Source of the DNA: Gammaproteobacteria bacterium
GTDB lineage: Bacteria; Pseudomonadota; Gammaproteobacteria; Pseudomonadales; Azotimanducaceae
Direction of reading: 5' to 3'
Length of the DNA: 33,614 nucleotides
Assembly (NCBI GenBank): GCA_028818795.1
Contig: JAPPND010000067.1
Location: 1 to 33,614, forward strand
Position 1 is the first letter of the stretch, and each line of letters starts with the position of its first letter. Below, in pieces: positions 22,327-31,198 of the stretch. A program made the translations under genes and the position numbers. The notes beneath the pieces were generated by a model, which was given only the letters and a program-made list of their open reading frames with translations, did no database searches and was not told the origin of the DNA.

Positions 22327-24678
22327 CTAGAACGAGTACCCGAGTTCGAAGCCGAAGCGCTCGACCTCGTCCCCGGGTTTGTCATTGAGCGGCAACGCCA
22401 CCGCGAAGTTCATCGGTCCCATCGCCGATAGCCAAGTGACGCCGATGCCGGTGGTGATGCGGATCTCCTTGGCGTCGAAGCCCGTGCAGTGCGCGCTGGC
22501 CTCGTGACACTCGGTATTGAAGACGTTGCCGGCATCGACGAAGTAGACCGAGCGTACGCCGCGCAGCCGATCCGCGAACGGCAACGGGAAGATGAACTCC
22601 GTCGACGCCTCGAATAGCAGGTTGCCGCCGAATGGACGACCGCGCTGCGAGAAGTACCCGGGGTCGTCGATCCTCGGGCCCAGGCTGCTCTTCTCGTAGC
22701 CCCTCACCGATCCGAAGCCGCCGGCATAGAAATGTTCGTAGAACGGGTAGGTGTCGGTCGATCCGTAGACGCCGCCGTAGCCGATTTCGCCGCGCACTCC
22801 CAGTGCGAAGCGGCGTCCGAGGCCGATTCCGAAGTAGTGCTCGGCCGACATCGTCAGGCGATAGAACTCCAGATCGCTGCCGGGTACCGCGACCAGGCCG
22901 CCTAGCCGGTAGCGGCCGCCTGCGGTGGGAAACAACCCGTGGTTGAGCGTGGTCCTAGACCAGTGACCCAGGGCCTTGACGTTCAGGAACTGATCGCCCG
23001 AGGTGTTGATGAAGTCCGAGATCTCCTGCGAGGTGAACACCCCGGTACCCAGGCTCGTCTGTTCTACCAGTCCACCGAACTGCAGGCGCTGCTGCTCCCC
23101 CACGGGGAAGTCGAAGTTGACGCCGGCACCGTAGGAGTCGGTCGAGAACCGGGCGACGTTGATGGCATGGAAGTTCGTCTCCCGGGCATAGAAGTTGTAG
23201 CCTCGGCTGATTCCGTCGACCGTGTAGTAGGGATCGTGGAAATCGAAGCTGGCCGCTTTTTGGTAGTCGCTCCAACTGATGGACGCCCCGAGCCGGTTGC
23301 CCGTGCCGGCGATGTTCTCCTGGCGGAATCCCAACGACAGCATGAGCCCCGGACCCTCCGCATAGGCCAACTGCGCATTGATATTCCCGGTCGGAACCTC
23401 TTCGACGGCGAAGTCCACGTCGACCTGATCGTCCGTTCCGGGTACCGGTGTGGTTTCGACATTGACGGACTCCGGTTCAAAATAGCCGAGTTGGTCGAGG
23501 CGAACCTTGGACCGATCGATGGCCTGCGTGGAAGCCCAACCACCTTCGATCTGGCGCATTTCGCGTCGCATGACGTCGTCCCGGGTCACCGAATTTCCAG
23601 CAAAGCTGATACGTCGCACGTACGCACGCTTGCCCGCATCGACCACGAAGCGCACGTCGACCAGGCCGTCCTCCTTCACCTCCGGCACACCCGTTGCGTT
23701 GGCGAACGTGTAGCCCGCGTTGCCGAACGCGTTGACGATCCGTTCTTCGGTTGCCGTTACGAGAGCCCGATTGAACACATCGCCCTGCCGGACGAGGAAC
23801 AGCCGGTTCACCAAGTCGGGATCGACGTCCGACAGTTCGCCGACGAGTTCCACGTCGTCGACAACGTAGCGGTCGCCTTCCTGAACGTTGATGGTGACGT
23901 AGACCGAACTCTTGTCGGGGGTCACGCTGACCTGCACCGAACGCGCGGTGAACTCCACGTAGCCCCGGTCCTGGTAGTAGGACTCCAGGGTCTCGAGATC
24001 GCCCTGGACCTTTTCCTTCGAATACTTGTCGTTGCCCTGGATGAACGAGAACAACGTCGGGTGGCTGAGTTGGAACTGGGCGAGCAGTTCCTGCTGACTG
24101 AACACCGTGTTGCCGACAATGTTGATGTGGCGGACGCTTGAACTCTGGCCCTCCTCGATGTCGATCCTGACCTGGACACGGTTGCGCGGCAGGTTGGCGG
24201 TTCGTGCATCGATGGTCGCGTCGTAGCGCCCCTGGGCGAAGTATGTCCGTTCGAGCTCGATGCTGATCCTCTCCAACGTCGCCTGCTTGAAGATCTCGCC
24301 CTCCCGCAGGCCGGCCTCTGCGAGGCTCTCCAGGAGATTCTCCGTCTTGATGGCCTTGTTGCCGTCGATGTTGATGCTCTCGATGGCCGGACGTTCCACG
24401 AGGCGAACGACGAGCACGCCACCGTCGCGGGTCAGCGTGACGTCGTCGAAATAGCCGGATTGGAACAACGCCCGGATGACATCCCGGACCGTGACGGGAT
24501 CCAACGTGTCGCCGATGTTGACCGGCAGTATGTTGAACACCGTGCCAGCGGAGACGCGCTGGAGTCCCTGCAACTGGATGTCCGTCACCACGAAACGCTC
24601 ATCCGTACTCGCCTCCTGCGCCTGGGCGAGGGAGACGACGAGAATGCCGGCGAGAATCGCGGTCAAGAACCTGCTCAT
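22327..24678 (-). CDS. bamA: Outer membrane protein assembly factor BamA
   Basis: 783-residue outer-membrane protein (E. coli 810), the core of the BAM machine that inserts beta-barrel proteins. It has a signal peptide (MSRFLTAILAGILVVSLAQAQ), five POTRA domains over about residues 28-425 (for example FVVTDIQLQGLQRVSAG opening POTRA 1), then a 16-strand barrel. The lid-loop motif is VRGY in SVRGYEKSSLGP, where E. coli has VRGF. The chain ends in the aromatic signature FGFELGYSF typical of barrel proteins. Neighbours rseP upstream and skp downstream are canonical. Confidence 0.97.
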   Translation of the reverse strand: MSRFLTAILAGILVVSLAQAQEASTDERFVVTDIQLQGLQRVSAGTVFNILPVNIGDTLDPVTVRDVIRALFQSGYFDDVTLTRDGGVLVVRLVERPAIESINIDGNKAIKTENLLESLAEAGLREGEIFKQATLERISIELERTYFAQGRYDATIDARTANLPRNRVQVRIDIEEGQSSSVRHINIVGNTVFSQQELLAQFQLSHPTLFSFIQGNDKYSKEKVQGDLETLESYYQDRGYVEFTARSVQVSVTPDKSSVYVTINVQEGDRYVVDDVELVGELSDVDPDLVNRLFLVRQGDVFNRALVTATEERIVNAFGNAGYTFANATGVPEVKEDGLVDVRFVVDAGKRAYVRRISFAGNSVTRDDVMRREMRQIEGGWASTQAIDRSKVRLDQLGYFEPESVNVETTPVPGTDDQVDVDFAVEEVPTGNINAQLAYAEGPGLMLSLGFRQENIAGTGNRLGASISWSDYQKAASFDFHDPYYTVDGISRGYNFYARETNFHAINVARFSTDSYGAGVNFDFPVGEQQRLQFGGLVEQTSLGTGVFTSQEISDFINTSGDQFLNVKALGHWSRTTLNHGLFPTAGGRYRLGGLVAVPGSDLEFYRLTMSAEHYFGIGLGRRFALGVRGEIGYGGVYGSTDTYPFYEHFYAGGFGSVRGYEKSSLGPRIDDPGYFSQRGRPFGGNLLFEASTEFIFPLPFADRLRGVRSVYFVDAGNVFNTECHEASAHCTGFDAKEIRITTGIGVTWLSAMGPMNFAVALPLNDKPGDEVERFGFELGYSF

Positions 24679-24756
24679 GCTTCCCCCTTGGACCCCCGCG
24701 CCACGTTGGTAGTAAGACCCTGCATCGCGTGGCTAGTTCACTCGTCCGCTGCCGAC

Positions 24757-26100
24757 CTACGATCCCGGCAACCAACGGGCGATGTCGACGTAGAACACGA
24801 ACAACATGAGCCCGACCACGATCGCAAGTCCGATCTGGGCACCCACCGCCTGGGCGCGTATCGACACCGGCTTGCTTCGTACGATCTCGACCAGCGAATA
24901 CACCACGTGGCCGCCATCGAGTATCGGGATGGGCACGAGGTTGATTATTCCGAGACTGATGGACAACAGCGCTAGAATCCAGAGAAACCGGTCGAACCCG
25001 GCCCGAGCGCTGTCGCCGGTCACCTTGCCAATGGTGATAGGCCCTGCCAGGTTGGTGGCCGGCACATCCAGCGTCAACATCTTGCCGAGAAGCTCGACCG
25101 TCAACACGGTCTTGGCGTAGGTTTCCGTGGCGGCCCGTCCGAGGGCTTCGGCCGGTCCGTAACGCACCATCCGGACCGGCGTGTCCAGCCAAGCGCCCAC
25201 GTAGCCGTACCGGGTGCCGTCCTCGCCGGTCCTTGGCGCCGGCGTCAACCGCACCGTCGCCAGGTCGGCACCGCGTTCCACCGTCACCTCGAGCGACCGC
25301 CCGGCGCTTTCCCGCACGAGGGCGACAAACTCGCTCCAAAGCGACACCGGCTCGCTATCGACCGCGACGATCCGGTCACCTGCGAGCAAGCCGCCGCGCG
25401 ACGCCGCTTCACCTTCTTCGACGCCGCCGATGATTGCCAGTTGATCAACACCGATACCCAACGCCCCGACGGTGTCCGGATCCTGCACGGACCCCAGCCA
25501 GTCCTCGATCCCGACGGTGTGGATCACGGGTGATTCCGACCGTTTCGTACGGATTTGGATCACGCCGGTGTCGCCCAACCGGCCCGCTAGCGCCAGCGAG
25601 ACGTCCGTCCAAGCCGGCGTGTCGACCCCGTCCACGGCGACGATCTCGTCACCCGGACGGAGATCGGCGAGTTCGGCGGGGCTGTCCTCGGCAACGCTTC
25701 CTACGATCGGCACCAATGACGAGACACCCATCACCGAGAGAATCCAGAACACCACGAATGCCAGCACGAAGTTTGCCGCCGGCCCGGCAAGGGCGACGGC
25801 TATTCGCCACCAAGGAGACAGCACGTCGTACGATCTCGCCGGTCTCCGCGGCGCGTGTGCCGCCGCGTCCGCATCGCGCCGGTCGTACATTCTCACGTAG
25901 CCGCCGAGGGGAACCATGGCAATGCAGAACTCGGTCCCGTGGCGGTCGTACCAGGACAATACCGGCTTGCCGAACCCGACGGAGAATCGCACGACGTGCA
26001 GGCCGGCCCAGCGCGCCATCAGGAAGTGACCCAATTCGTGGAACGTCACGAGGACGATCAGCGTTACAAGGAGAAAGAAGACGTAGTAGAGATAGTCCAC
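24757..26100 (-). CDS. rseP: Site-2 intramembrane metalloprotease RseP
   Basis: 447-residue inner-membrane zinc protease (E. coli 450) that makes the second cut of anti-sigma factor RseA in the envelope stress response and clears signal peptides. Zinc motif HELGH is at residues 21-25 in the first membrane segment. Two PDZ domains occupy roughly 115-300. The C-terminal active-site motif NLVPIPILDGGH carries the third zinc ligand Asp, and a final membrane segment is near 415-435. It lies between cdsA and bamA; dxr, found near here in many relatives, is absent. Confidence 0.96.
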   Translation of the reverse strand: MDYLYYVFFLLVTLIVLVTFHELGHFLMARWAGLHVVRFSVGFGKPVLSWYDRHGTEFCIAMVPLGGYVRMYDRRDADAAAHAPRRPARSYDVLSPWWRIAVALAGPAANFVLAFVVFWILSVMGVSSLVPIVGSVAEDSPAELADLRPGDEIVAVDGVDTPAWTDVSLALAGRLGDTGVIQIRTKRSESPVIHTVGIEDWLGSVQDPDTVGALGIGVDQLAIIGGVEEGEAASRGGLLAGDRIVAVDSEPVSLWSEFVALVRESAGRSLEVTVERGADLATVRLTPAPRTGEDGTRYGYVGAWLDTPVRMVRYGPAEALGRAATETYAKTVLTVELLGKMLTLDVPATNLAGPITIGKVTGDSARAGFDRFLWILALLSISLGIINLVPIPILDGGHVVYSLVEIVRSKPVSIRAQAVGAQIGLAIVVGLMLFVFYVDIARWLPGS

Positions 26101-26226
26101 GGCTGATTTCTACGGTTACAGCACGCCCTTGCGGGCATTCCCACGCGTACAAGGAAGTGGGCGCATTCTCCCACCTAGACCCGAGAATTGCGACTCAACG
26201 GAACCGGCCCCGGTGGGGCGCATCAA

Positions 26227-27087
26227 TCAATAGGAATCCAGCAACACCGGTGCCAGGACAGCGAAGACCGGCGCCGTCGCGATGACCGAGTCGACGCGGT
26301 CCAGGACGCCACCGTGCCCGGGCAGCAGGCAACCGGAATCCTTGACACCGCGGGCCCGCTTGAATGCGCTCTCGAACAGATCTCCCGTTACCGACGCCAC
26401 GAACAGCGCCGCGACCAGGGCCAGCCATCGCGGCAGCGACTGTTCCGCGCCGAAGTACATCGCACCCACGACCCCCCAGGCAAGGATCGCCAAGGCGCCG
26501 CCGATGGCACCCTCAATGGTTTTGGCGGGGCTTACCCGGGGGGCGAGTTTGCGGCGGCCGAACCGTCGGCCGGCGAAATACGCTCCGGTGTCCGCAGCGG
26601 CAGCCGCGGCCAGGAGCCAGATCAGGAGGGCGGGGCCGTGGGGCGCCTTCGCCGTCTGCACAAGCGCCAGCCATGCGCCGGGCAAGGCCACCACGCCGGC
26701 GGCAACCATCGTCGACCTCGACAGCAGTACGATCCGACTTCGCGGGTAGGTCAAGACCACCCCAAGCGCGAGGACCCAGAAAACCGTGGCGGCGATCGGT
26801 ACCGCGACGGCAAGCCACGCCGAATCCTCCGAGGCCACCCAAAGGGCGGCCACGACAGCGGACACGGTGATCGCGTAGACCAGCCAAGCCGCACGGGTGG
26901 CAATGCCGGCCAACTTCGCCCATTCGCGCGCTGCGAGCAGGCAGAGCAGTAGGAGAAACGCCGCCAGCCAGGGCGTCGGCAGGTACAAGATGGCCGCGAT
27001 CGTGACGATCGCCAGCACGAGGCCCGAGGCGACGCGAAGTTTGAGCACTACTGTTCCGATTCCGAACCAACCGGACAATGCCGACAT
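26227..27087 (-). CDS. cdsA: Phosphatidate cytidylyltransferase CdsA
   Basis: Integral membrane enzyme making CDP-diacylglycerol from CTP and phosphatidate, the branch point for all phospholipids. The signature occurs near the C-terminus: SAFKRARGVKDSG followed by LLPGHGGVLDRVDS. SPAKTIEGAIGG is the upstream conserved block. About eight hydrophobic segments are visible. The start is uncertain. ATG 27087 (MSALSGWFGIG) has GGAG close upstream and gives 286 residues; GTG 27048 (VLKLRVASG) aligns best with the E. coli N-terminus and has GGAA upstream; ATG 27138 lacks a ribosome-binding site. E. coli CdsA has 285 residues. Confidence 0.92.
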   Translation of the reverse strand: MSALSGWFGIGTVVLKLRVASGLVLAIVTIAAILYLPTPWLAAFLLLLCLLAAREWAKLAGIATRAAWLVYAITVSAVVAALWVASEDSAWLAVAVPIAATVFWVLALGVVLTYPRSRIVLLSRSTMVAAGVVALPGAWLALVQTAKAPHGPALLIWLLAAAAAADTGAYFAGRRFGRRKLAPRVSPAKTIEGAIGGALAILAWGVVGAMYFGAEQSLPRWLALVAALFVASVTGDLFESAFKRARGVKDSGCLLPGHGGVLDRVDSVIATAPVFAVLAPVLLDSY

Positions 27088-27212
27088 CGTCTCCACAGCC
27101 ACCGACGCAGGGCAAATGGAGAAGTGCCGCGCCGGCAAACAGGAACACCGGCATGGTTCACATCACATGTCGTGTGGAACTCGATGCCTCGTTCTGGAAG
27201 CGGCACACTAGG

Positions 27213-27989
27213 TCACGAGGCGCCGGCGCGCTCCTCGATCCGTCGTCCGTATCGACGCCGCCTCGAAGCAAAGTCTGCGAATGCGTGATCCAAGCGCTCC
27301 TCGTCGAAGTCCGGCCAATAGTCGTCGCAGAAGTAGAACTCGGTATAGGCGAAATCCCAAAGCAGGAAGTTGCTCAAGCGTCGTTCGCCGCCCGTACGGA
27401 TGCACAGATCGGGTGGTGGCAGACCGGCAAGCGACAGGAATCGCCCGAAGCGCTCCTCGGTGACCTCCTCCGGCTCGACTGCGCCGTCGCGCACCGCACG
27501 GGCCAGGGCGCGGGCAGCTTGGCCGATGTCCCAGCGCCCCCCGAAATTGACGGCGATGGTCAGATGCAATCGGCCATTGGCGCAAGTTGCCCGCTCCGCC
27601 TGCCCCATCAGATGCTGCAAGTCGCCGGGGAATCTCGATCGCTCGCCCACGAAACGCAGACGCACCTCTTTGCTGTTCAACTCGTCGACGTCGTCTTTGA
27701 GTACGCCGCGCATGAGGTCGAGCAGCAGCTTCACCTCGCGCTTCGGCCGCTGCCAATTCTCCGTACTGAACGCGAACAGCGTGAGAAACTCCACACCGCG
27801 ATCGGCGCATGTTTCGGCGACGGCCTTGAGGTTCTTCGCTCCGGCCCGATGCCCCGACGCCCCCGGCAGGCGCCGTTCCCTGGCCCAGCGGTGATTGCCA
27901 TCCATGACGATCGCCAAGTGACGCGGCGGCTGCTCGAGCGCAACCCGGTTCGGGGAGCTGTCGATCAACTTGAGCCGAGGTTCGGGCAT
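27213..27989 (-). CDS. uppS: Undecaprenyl diphosphate synthase (cis-prenyltransferase)
   Basis: 258-residue enzyme condensing eight isopentenyl units onto farnesyl diphosphate to give the C55 carrier for peptidoglycan and O-antigen. Conserved regions are HLAIVMDGNHRWA (catalytic Asp30), LTLFAFSTENW and DLCIRTGGERRLSNFLLWD. The residue after Asn32 is His33, where E. coli has Gly29. That position varies among cis-prenyltransferases, so activity is not in doubt, but it is unusual for a gammaproteobacterial UppS. In E. coli dxr sits between frr and this gene; here frr is the direct neighbour. Confidence 0.95.
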   Translation of the reverse strand: MPEPRLKLIDSSPNRVALEQPPRHLAIVMDGNHRWARERRLPGASGHRAGAKNLKAVAETCADRGVEFLTLFAFSTENWQRPKREVKLLLDLMRGVLKDDVDELNSKEVRLRFVGERSRFPGDLQHLMGQAERATCANGRLHLTIAVNFGGRWDIGQAARALARAVRDGAVEPEEVTEERFGRFLSLAGLPPPDLCIRTGGERRLSNFLLWDFAYTEFYFCDDYWPDFDEERLDHAFADFASRRRRYGRRIEERAGAS

Positions 27990-28101
27990 GGTCGCGCCGC
28001 AGTGTTTGGGGATCAGCCGACGAACACTCTAAATCGCTTGGGACGGGCGTGCGGCGCGGCCGTTGCGTCAATTTTTCGCAATCGCTTCAGCCACGCCGAG
28101 G

Positions 28102-28659
28102 TCAGAAGGCGAGAAGGTCGGACTCCTTCTCCGCAAGGGCCGCGTCGACACGTCCGATGTGCGCGTCGGTGATGCGCTGGATGTCCTCCTCCGAGCGACG
28201 TCCCTCGTCTTCGGTGGCTTCCTTCTCCCGCACGAGTTCGCGCACATCCGCAATGGCGTCTCGGCGAATGTTGCGAATGCCGACACGGGCGTTTTCCGCC
28301 TCTTGGCGCGCGTGCCGGATCAGGTCGCGGCGATTCTCTTCGGTTAGCGGCGGGAGCGGCAATCGGATGACGTCGCCGCCGCTTGCCGGGGTCAGGCCGA
28401 GATCGCTCCTCAAGATCGCTTTCTCGATCTCCGGCACCATTCGTTTCTCCCAGGGCGACACGACCAAGGTGCGAGCCTCCTCCACCGTGATACTCGCCAC
28501 CTGGTTGATGGGCGTCCAGTTACCGTAGTAGTCCACCTCGACGCCGGACAGGATCGCCGGATTGGCACGCCCGGTGCGGATTCGGGAGAACGCCGTCGCC
28601 AGCGCGTCCAGAGATTTCTCCATCCGTTCCCTGGCATCCTCTTTGAACTCTTCGATCAT
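28102..28659 (-). CDS. frr: Ribosome recycling factor
   Basis: 185-residue cytosolic factor, the same length as in E. coli, which with EF-G splits the post-termination ribosome. RIRTGRANPAILSGVEVDYYG and the C-terminal coiled-coil triple helix (ENRRDLIRHARQEAENARV) are classic. ATG 28659 (MIEEFKEDARERM) is chosen with GGTGA 6 bases upstream; GTG 28665 would add two residues. It follows pyrH by 31 bases. Confidence 0.96.
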   Translation of the reverse strand: MIEEFKEDARERMEKSLDALATAFSRIRTGRANPAILSGVEVDYYGNWTPINQVASITVEEARTLVVSPWEKRMVPEIEKAILRSDLGLTPASGGDVIRLPLPPLTEENRRDLIRHARQEAENARVGIRNIRRDAIADVRELVREKEATEDEGRRSEEDIQRITDAHIGRVDAALAEKESDLLAF

Positions 28660-28690
28660 CGACACTCACCATCGCCCGTTGGCGGCCCAA

Positions 28691-29395
28691 TCACGAAATT
28701 CGAGTGCCAACCTTGGCACCCCGGACAATCTGCGTCAACGTACCGGGCCTGGTCGCATCGCACACGACGACCGGCATGCCGTGCTCGCGGCACAGGGTGA
28801 TAGCAGTCAGGTCCATGACTCCCAGTCGCCTGTCCAGCACGTCCATGTAGGTGAGTTCGTCGAACCGCTCGGCATCGGGACGAGTGAGCGGATCCGCACT
28901 GTAGACGCCGTCCACCTTCGTTGCCTTGACGATCAACTGCGCACCGGTCTCGATCCCCCGCAGGCATGCCGCCGTATCGGTCGTGAACAGCGGATTGCCG
29001 GTACCCCCGGCGTGGAGCACGACCCGACCCGCCTCCAGATGGCCGAGCGCCTTTTGCACCGAATAGCCTTCGGCCACGGTGGGTATCGGGTGGGAGGCAA
29101 GCACGACCGCCTGCGTCCCGAGCGCGACAAGCGCATCCCGGAAGGCGAGCGCATTGATCACCGTCGCCAACATGCCCATGTGGTCGCCGGTCACCCGCCG
29201 GACCCCGACGGTGCCAAGCCCGTCGTCCGCACCACGGAGCACGTTTCCGCCGCCCACCACCAACGAGACCTGCGCGCCCCTCGCCGCCGCGGCTACCTCG
29301 GCTGCGGTCTCCCCAAGGGTCGCCGGATCGATTCCGAATCCCGCGGCGCCCGCGAGGCCTTCGCCGGATAGCTTGACCAGGACTCGGGACAACAT
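28691..29395 (-). CDS. pyrH: UMP kinase
   Basis: 234-residue kinase of the amino-acid-kinase fold that phosphorylates UMP to UDP (E. coli 241). Motifs: LVKLSGEGLAG (nucleotide loop), GFGID, VVGGGNVLRG, GDHMGMLATVINALAFRDAL, and KATKVDGVYSADP near the ATP site. ATG 29395 (MLSRVLVKLSGE) is the first start that fits; the frame is open upstream but there it shadows tsf. No ribosome-binding site is evident. The gene lies 50 bases after tsf, as in the standard rpsB-tsf-pyrH-frr cluster. Confidence 0.95.
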   Translation of the reverse strand: MLSRVLVKLSGEGLAGAAGFGIDPATLGETAAEVAAAARGAQVSLVVGGGNVLRGADDGLGTVGVRRVTGDHMGMLATVINALAFRDALVALGTQAVVLASHPIPTVAEGYSVQKALGHLEAGRVVLHAGGTGNPLFTTDTAACLRGIETGAQLIVKATKVDGVYSADPLTRPDAERFDELTYMDVLDRRLGVMDLTAITLCREHGMPVVVCDATRPGTLTQIVRGAKVGTRIS

Positions 29396-29445
29396 CGGCG
29401 GCGTTTGGCTTGCCCGAGGTCGCGAAGTCGTCGAAGCAAGCGCGT

Positions 29446-30279
29446 CTACTCGAGGCCTTCGCCAACCTCGAAGCGTTCGAAAGCCGTACACCTCGCGCCG
29501 GCCGCGGAAAGCAGTTCCCCCACCTTGGTGGAGGCGTCCTTGACGAACGGTTGTTCGACGAGACTCGACTCGGCCAGGAACTTGCGGACCCGGCCCGTCA
29601 CGATGCCATCGGCGATGCGTTCCAGGACCGACGGTGGCATCGCCCTTTTTGAATGTTGCTGTTTCTTCGCGACCTCTTCCGCCGCCTGCTCGACGTAGAT
29701 CGCCCGCTCCTTCTCCACTGCGTCGGCGGGTACTTCCTCTGGAGCCACGACCAACGGCCGCATGGCGGTCACATGCATGGCGACGTCCCGCGCCAACTCG
29801 CTGTCGCCGCCGTCGAGACATACCAACGCGCCTTTCTTGCGGTCCTGGTGCAGATAGCCTGCGACGACGCCGCCGGAGGCGTCGAGACACGCGGCTCGGC
29901 GTACGTTGACGTTTTCCCCGATTTCCTGGACCAGGGCTTGGCGATCCTCCTCCAGAGCCGCCGCAATGCCGTCCGCGCCCCGATCAAGCACGTGCGAGAC
30001 CGCCCGTTCCACGAAGCCCGCGAACTTGTCGCTTCGAGCCGCAAAATCGGTCTCCACGTTGATTTCCACGATGGCACCCGAATCACCTTCCAGGGCGAGC
30101 CCGAGGAGACCTTCGGAGGCCGTGCGGTCCGCCTTCCTTTCGGCCTTGGCGCCGCTTTGCGCCCGTACGATCTCGACGGCCCGGTCCATGTCCCAGTCCG
30201 CCTCCACCAAGGCTCGCTTGCAATCTCCGAAGCCGACGCCGGTACGTTCCCGCAACTCCTTGATCATGGCCGTGTTCAC
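29446..30279 (-). CDS. tsf: Elongation factor Ts
   Basis: 277-residue nucleotide-exchange factor for EF-Tu (E. coli 283). The N-terminal UBA-like part [20 protein letters not shown] and the EF-Tu-contacting block [16 protein letters not shown] (ETDFVAR in most bacteria, here Ala) are present, followed by the core domain and the C-terminal helical segment ending in [11 protein letters not shown]. The start is GTG 30279 in a GTGA overlap with the rpsB stop; the ATG at 30267 is an alternative. E. coli has a long rpsB-tsf spacer, so the overlap indicates tight coupling here. Confidence 0.96.
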   Translation of the reverse strand: MNTAMIKELRERTGVGFGDCKRALVEADWDMDRAVEIVRAQSGAKAERKADRTASEGLLGLALEGDSGAIVEINVETDFAARSDKFAGFVERAVSHVLDRGADGIAAALEEDRQALVQEIGENVNVRRAACLDASGGVVAGYLHQDRKKGALVCLDGGDSELARDVAMHVTAMRPLVVAPEEVPADAVEKERAIYVEQAAEEVAKKQQHSKRAMPPSVLERIADGIVTGRVRKFLAESSLVEQPFVKDASTKVGELLSAAGARCTAFERFEVGEGLE

Positions 30280-31025
30280 GATGCCGACTCCTCCGGTGCG
30301 TCTTCCACGAGTTCCACGAACTCCTCCGTCTCGTCACCCGGACCACGCTCACGCCCTTCGGCAATCGCGTCGGCAACCGCAGTCACGAACAACCTCACGG
30401 CTCGGATGGCATCGTCGTTGCCCGGGATGATGAAGTCGACACCCTCCGGGTCGCTGTTGGTGTCGACGACCCCGATCACCGGTATGCCCAGCTTGTTGGC
30501 CTCCGTCACCGCGATCCGCTCGTGGTTGACGTCGACCACGAACAATGCGTCCGGCAACCCGCCCATCTCCTTGATGCCACCGAGCGAACGGGTCAGCTTT
30601 TCCATCAGCCGATGTTTCTGAAGCGCTTCCTTCTTGGTCAGCATCTCGAACTTGCCGGCGGCAGCATCGGCCTCGAGGTCGGTCAGTCGGCGGATGGACT
30701 GGCGGATGGTCTTGTAGTTGGTGAGGGTGCCGCCCAGCCAGCGCCGGTCGATGTAGGGCATCCCGACCCGCTCCGCCTGCTCGCGGATGACCTTGGACGC
30801 AGCCCGCTTGGTGCCGACGAACAGGATCTTGTTGCGGCGCGAGGCCAGACGCCGAACCTCGGCGAGCGCCGCTTCCAGCGCCGGCACCGTGGCTTCCAGA
30901 TTGATGATGTGGATTCTGTTTCGAGATCCGAAAATGTGCTCTGCCATCTTCGGATTCCAGAAGCGCTTCTGATGGCCGAAATGCACACCTGCGGCCAGCA
31001 TGTCGCGCATGCTGATAGTTGCCAT
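30276..31025 (-). CDS. rpsB: 30S ribosomal protein S2
   Basis: 249-residue small-subunit protein (E. coli 241). Blocks [39 protein letters not shown] and [11 protein letters not shown] are textbook S2. The C-terminus is an acidic tail ([18 protein letters not shown]). ATG 31025 is preceded by GGAG 7 bases upstream. An extended -10 promoter and a leader of about 125 bases lie upstream. Confidence 0.98.
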   Translation of the reverse strand: MATISMRDMLAAGVHFGHQKRFWNPKMAEHIFGSRNRIHIINLEATVPALEAALAEVRRLASRRNKILFVGTKRAASKVIREQAERVGMPYIDRRWLGGTLTNYKTIRQSIRRLTDLEADAAAGKFEMLTKKEALQKHRLMEKLTRSLGGIKEMGGLPDALFVVDVNHERIAVTEANKLGIPVIGVVDTNSDPEGVDFIIPGNDDAIRAVRLFVTAVADAIAEGRERGPGDETEEFVELVEDAPEESAS

Positions 31026-31166
31026 GCGTTGTCTCCGGGTTTACTCAGTCGCGCCGCGTCAGCCATCGGATCCGTCGCTTTACGCGACCACCCGCCAATG
31101 GCATTCAAAGCGACCGGCGTCATCATTTCGCCGGACCACCAGGCCCGGCGGGGGCGCTTTATACCA
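31026..31166 (-). promoter_or_regulatory. rpsB promoter and leader
   Basis: An extended -10 box TGGTATAAA is at 31166-31158 on the minus strand, with no good -35 box, predicting a start near 31151 and a leader of about 125 bases. The leader contains a 5-bp hairpin GTCGC/GCGAC (31074-31088) before the ribosome-binding site. In other Gammaproteobacteria the rpsB leader is bound by S2 for autoregulation; whether this leader shares that fold is not shown. Confidence 0.35.
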
Positions 31167-31198
31167 CAAGTTGCCCGGCGCGGTTCTCGACAGGCGGT

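Noticed and set aside
22939-24141. 400-residue plus-strand frame opposite bamA
   Set aside because: Antisense shadow: bamA on the minus strand has intact POTRA and barrel features over the whole stretch.
29396-29890. 165-residue N-terminal extension of pyrH
   Set aside because: The extension overlaps tsf in another frame and consists of Arg/Gly-rich shadow sequence. UMP kinase begins at MLSRVLVKLSGE.
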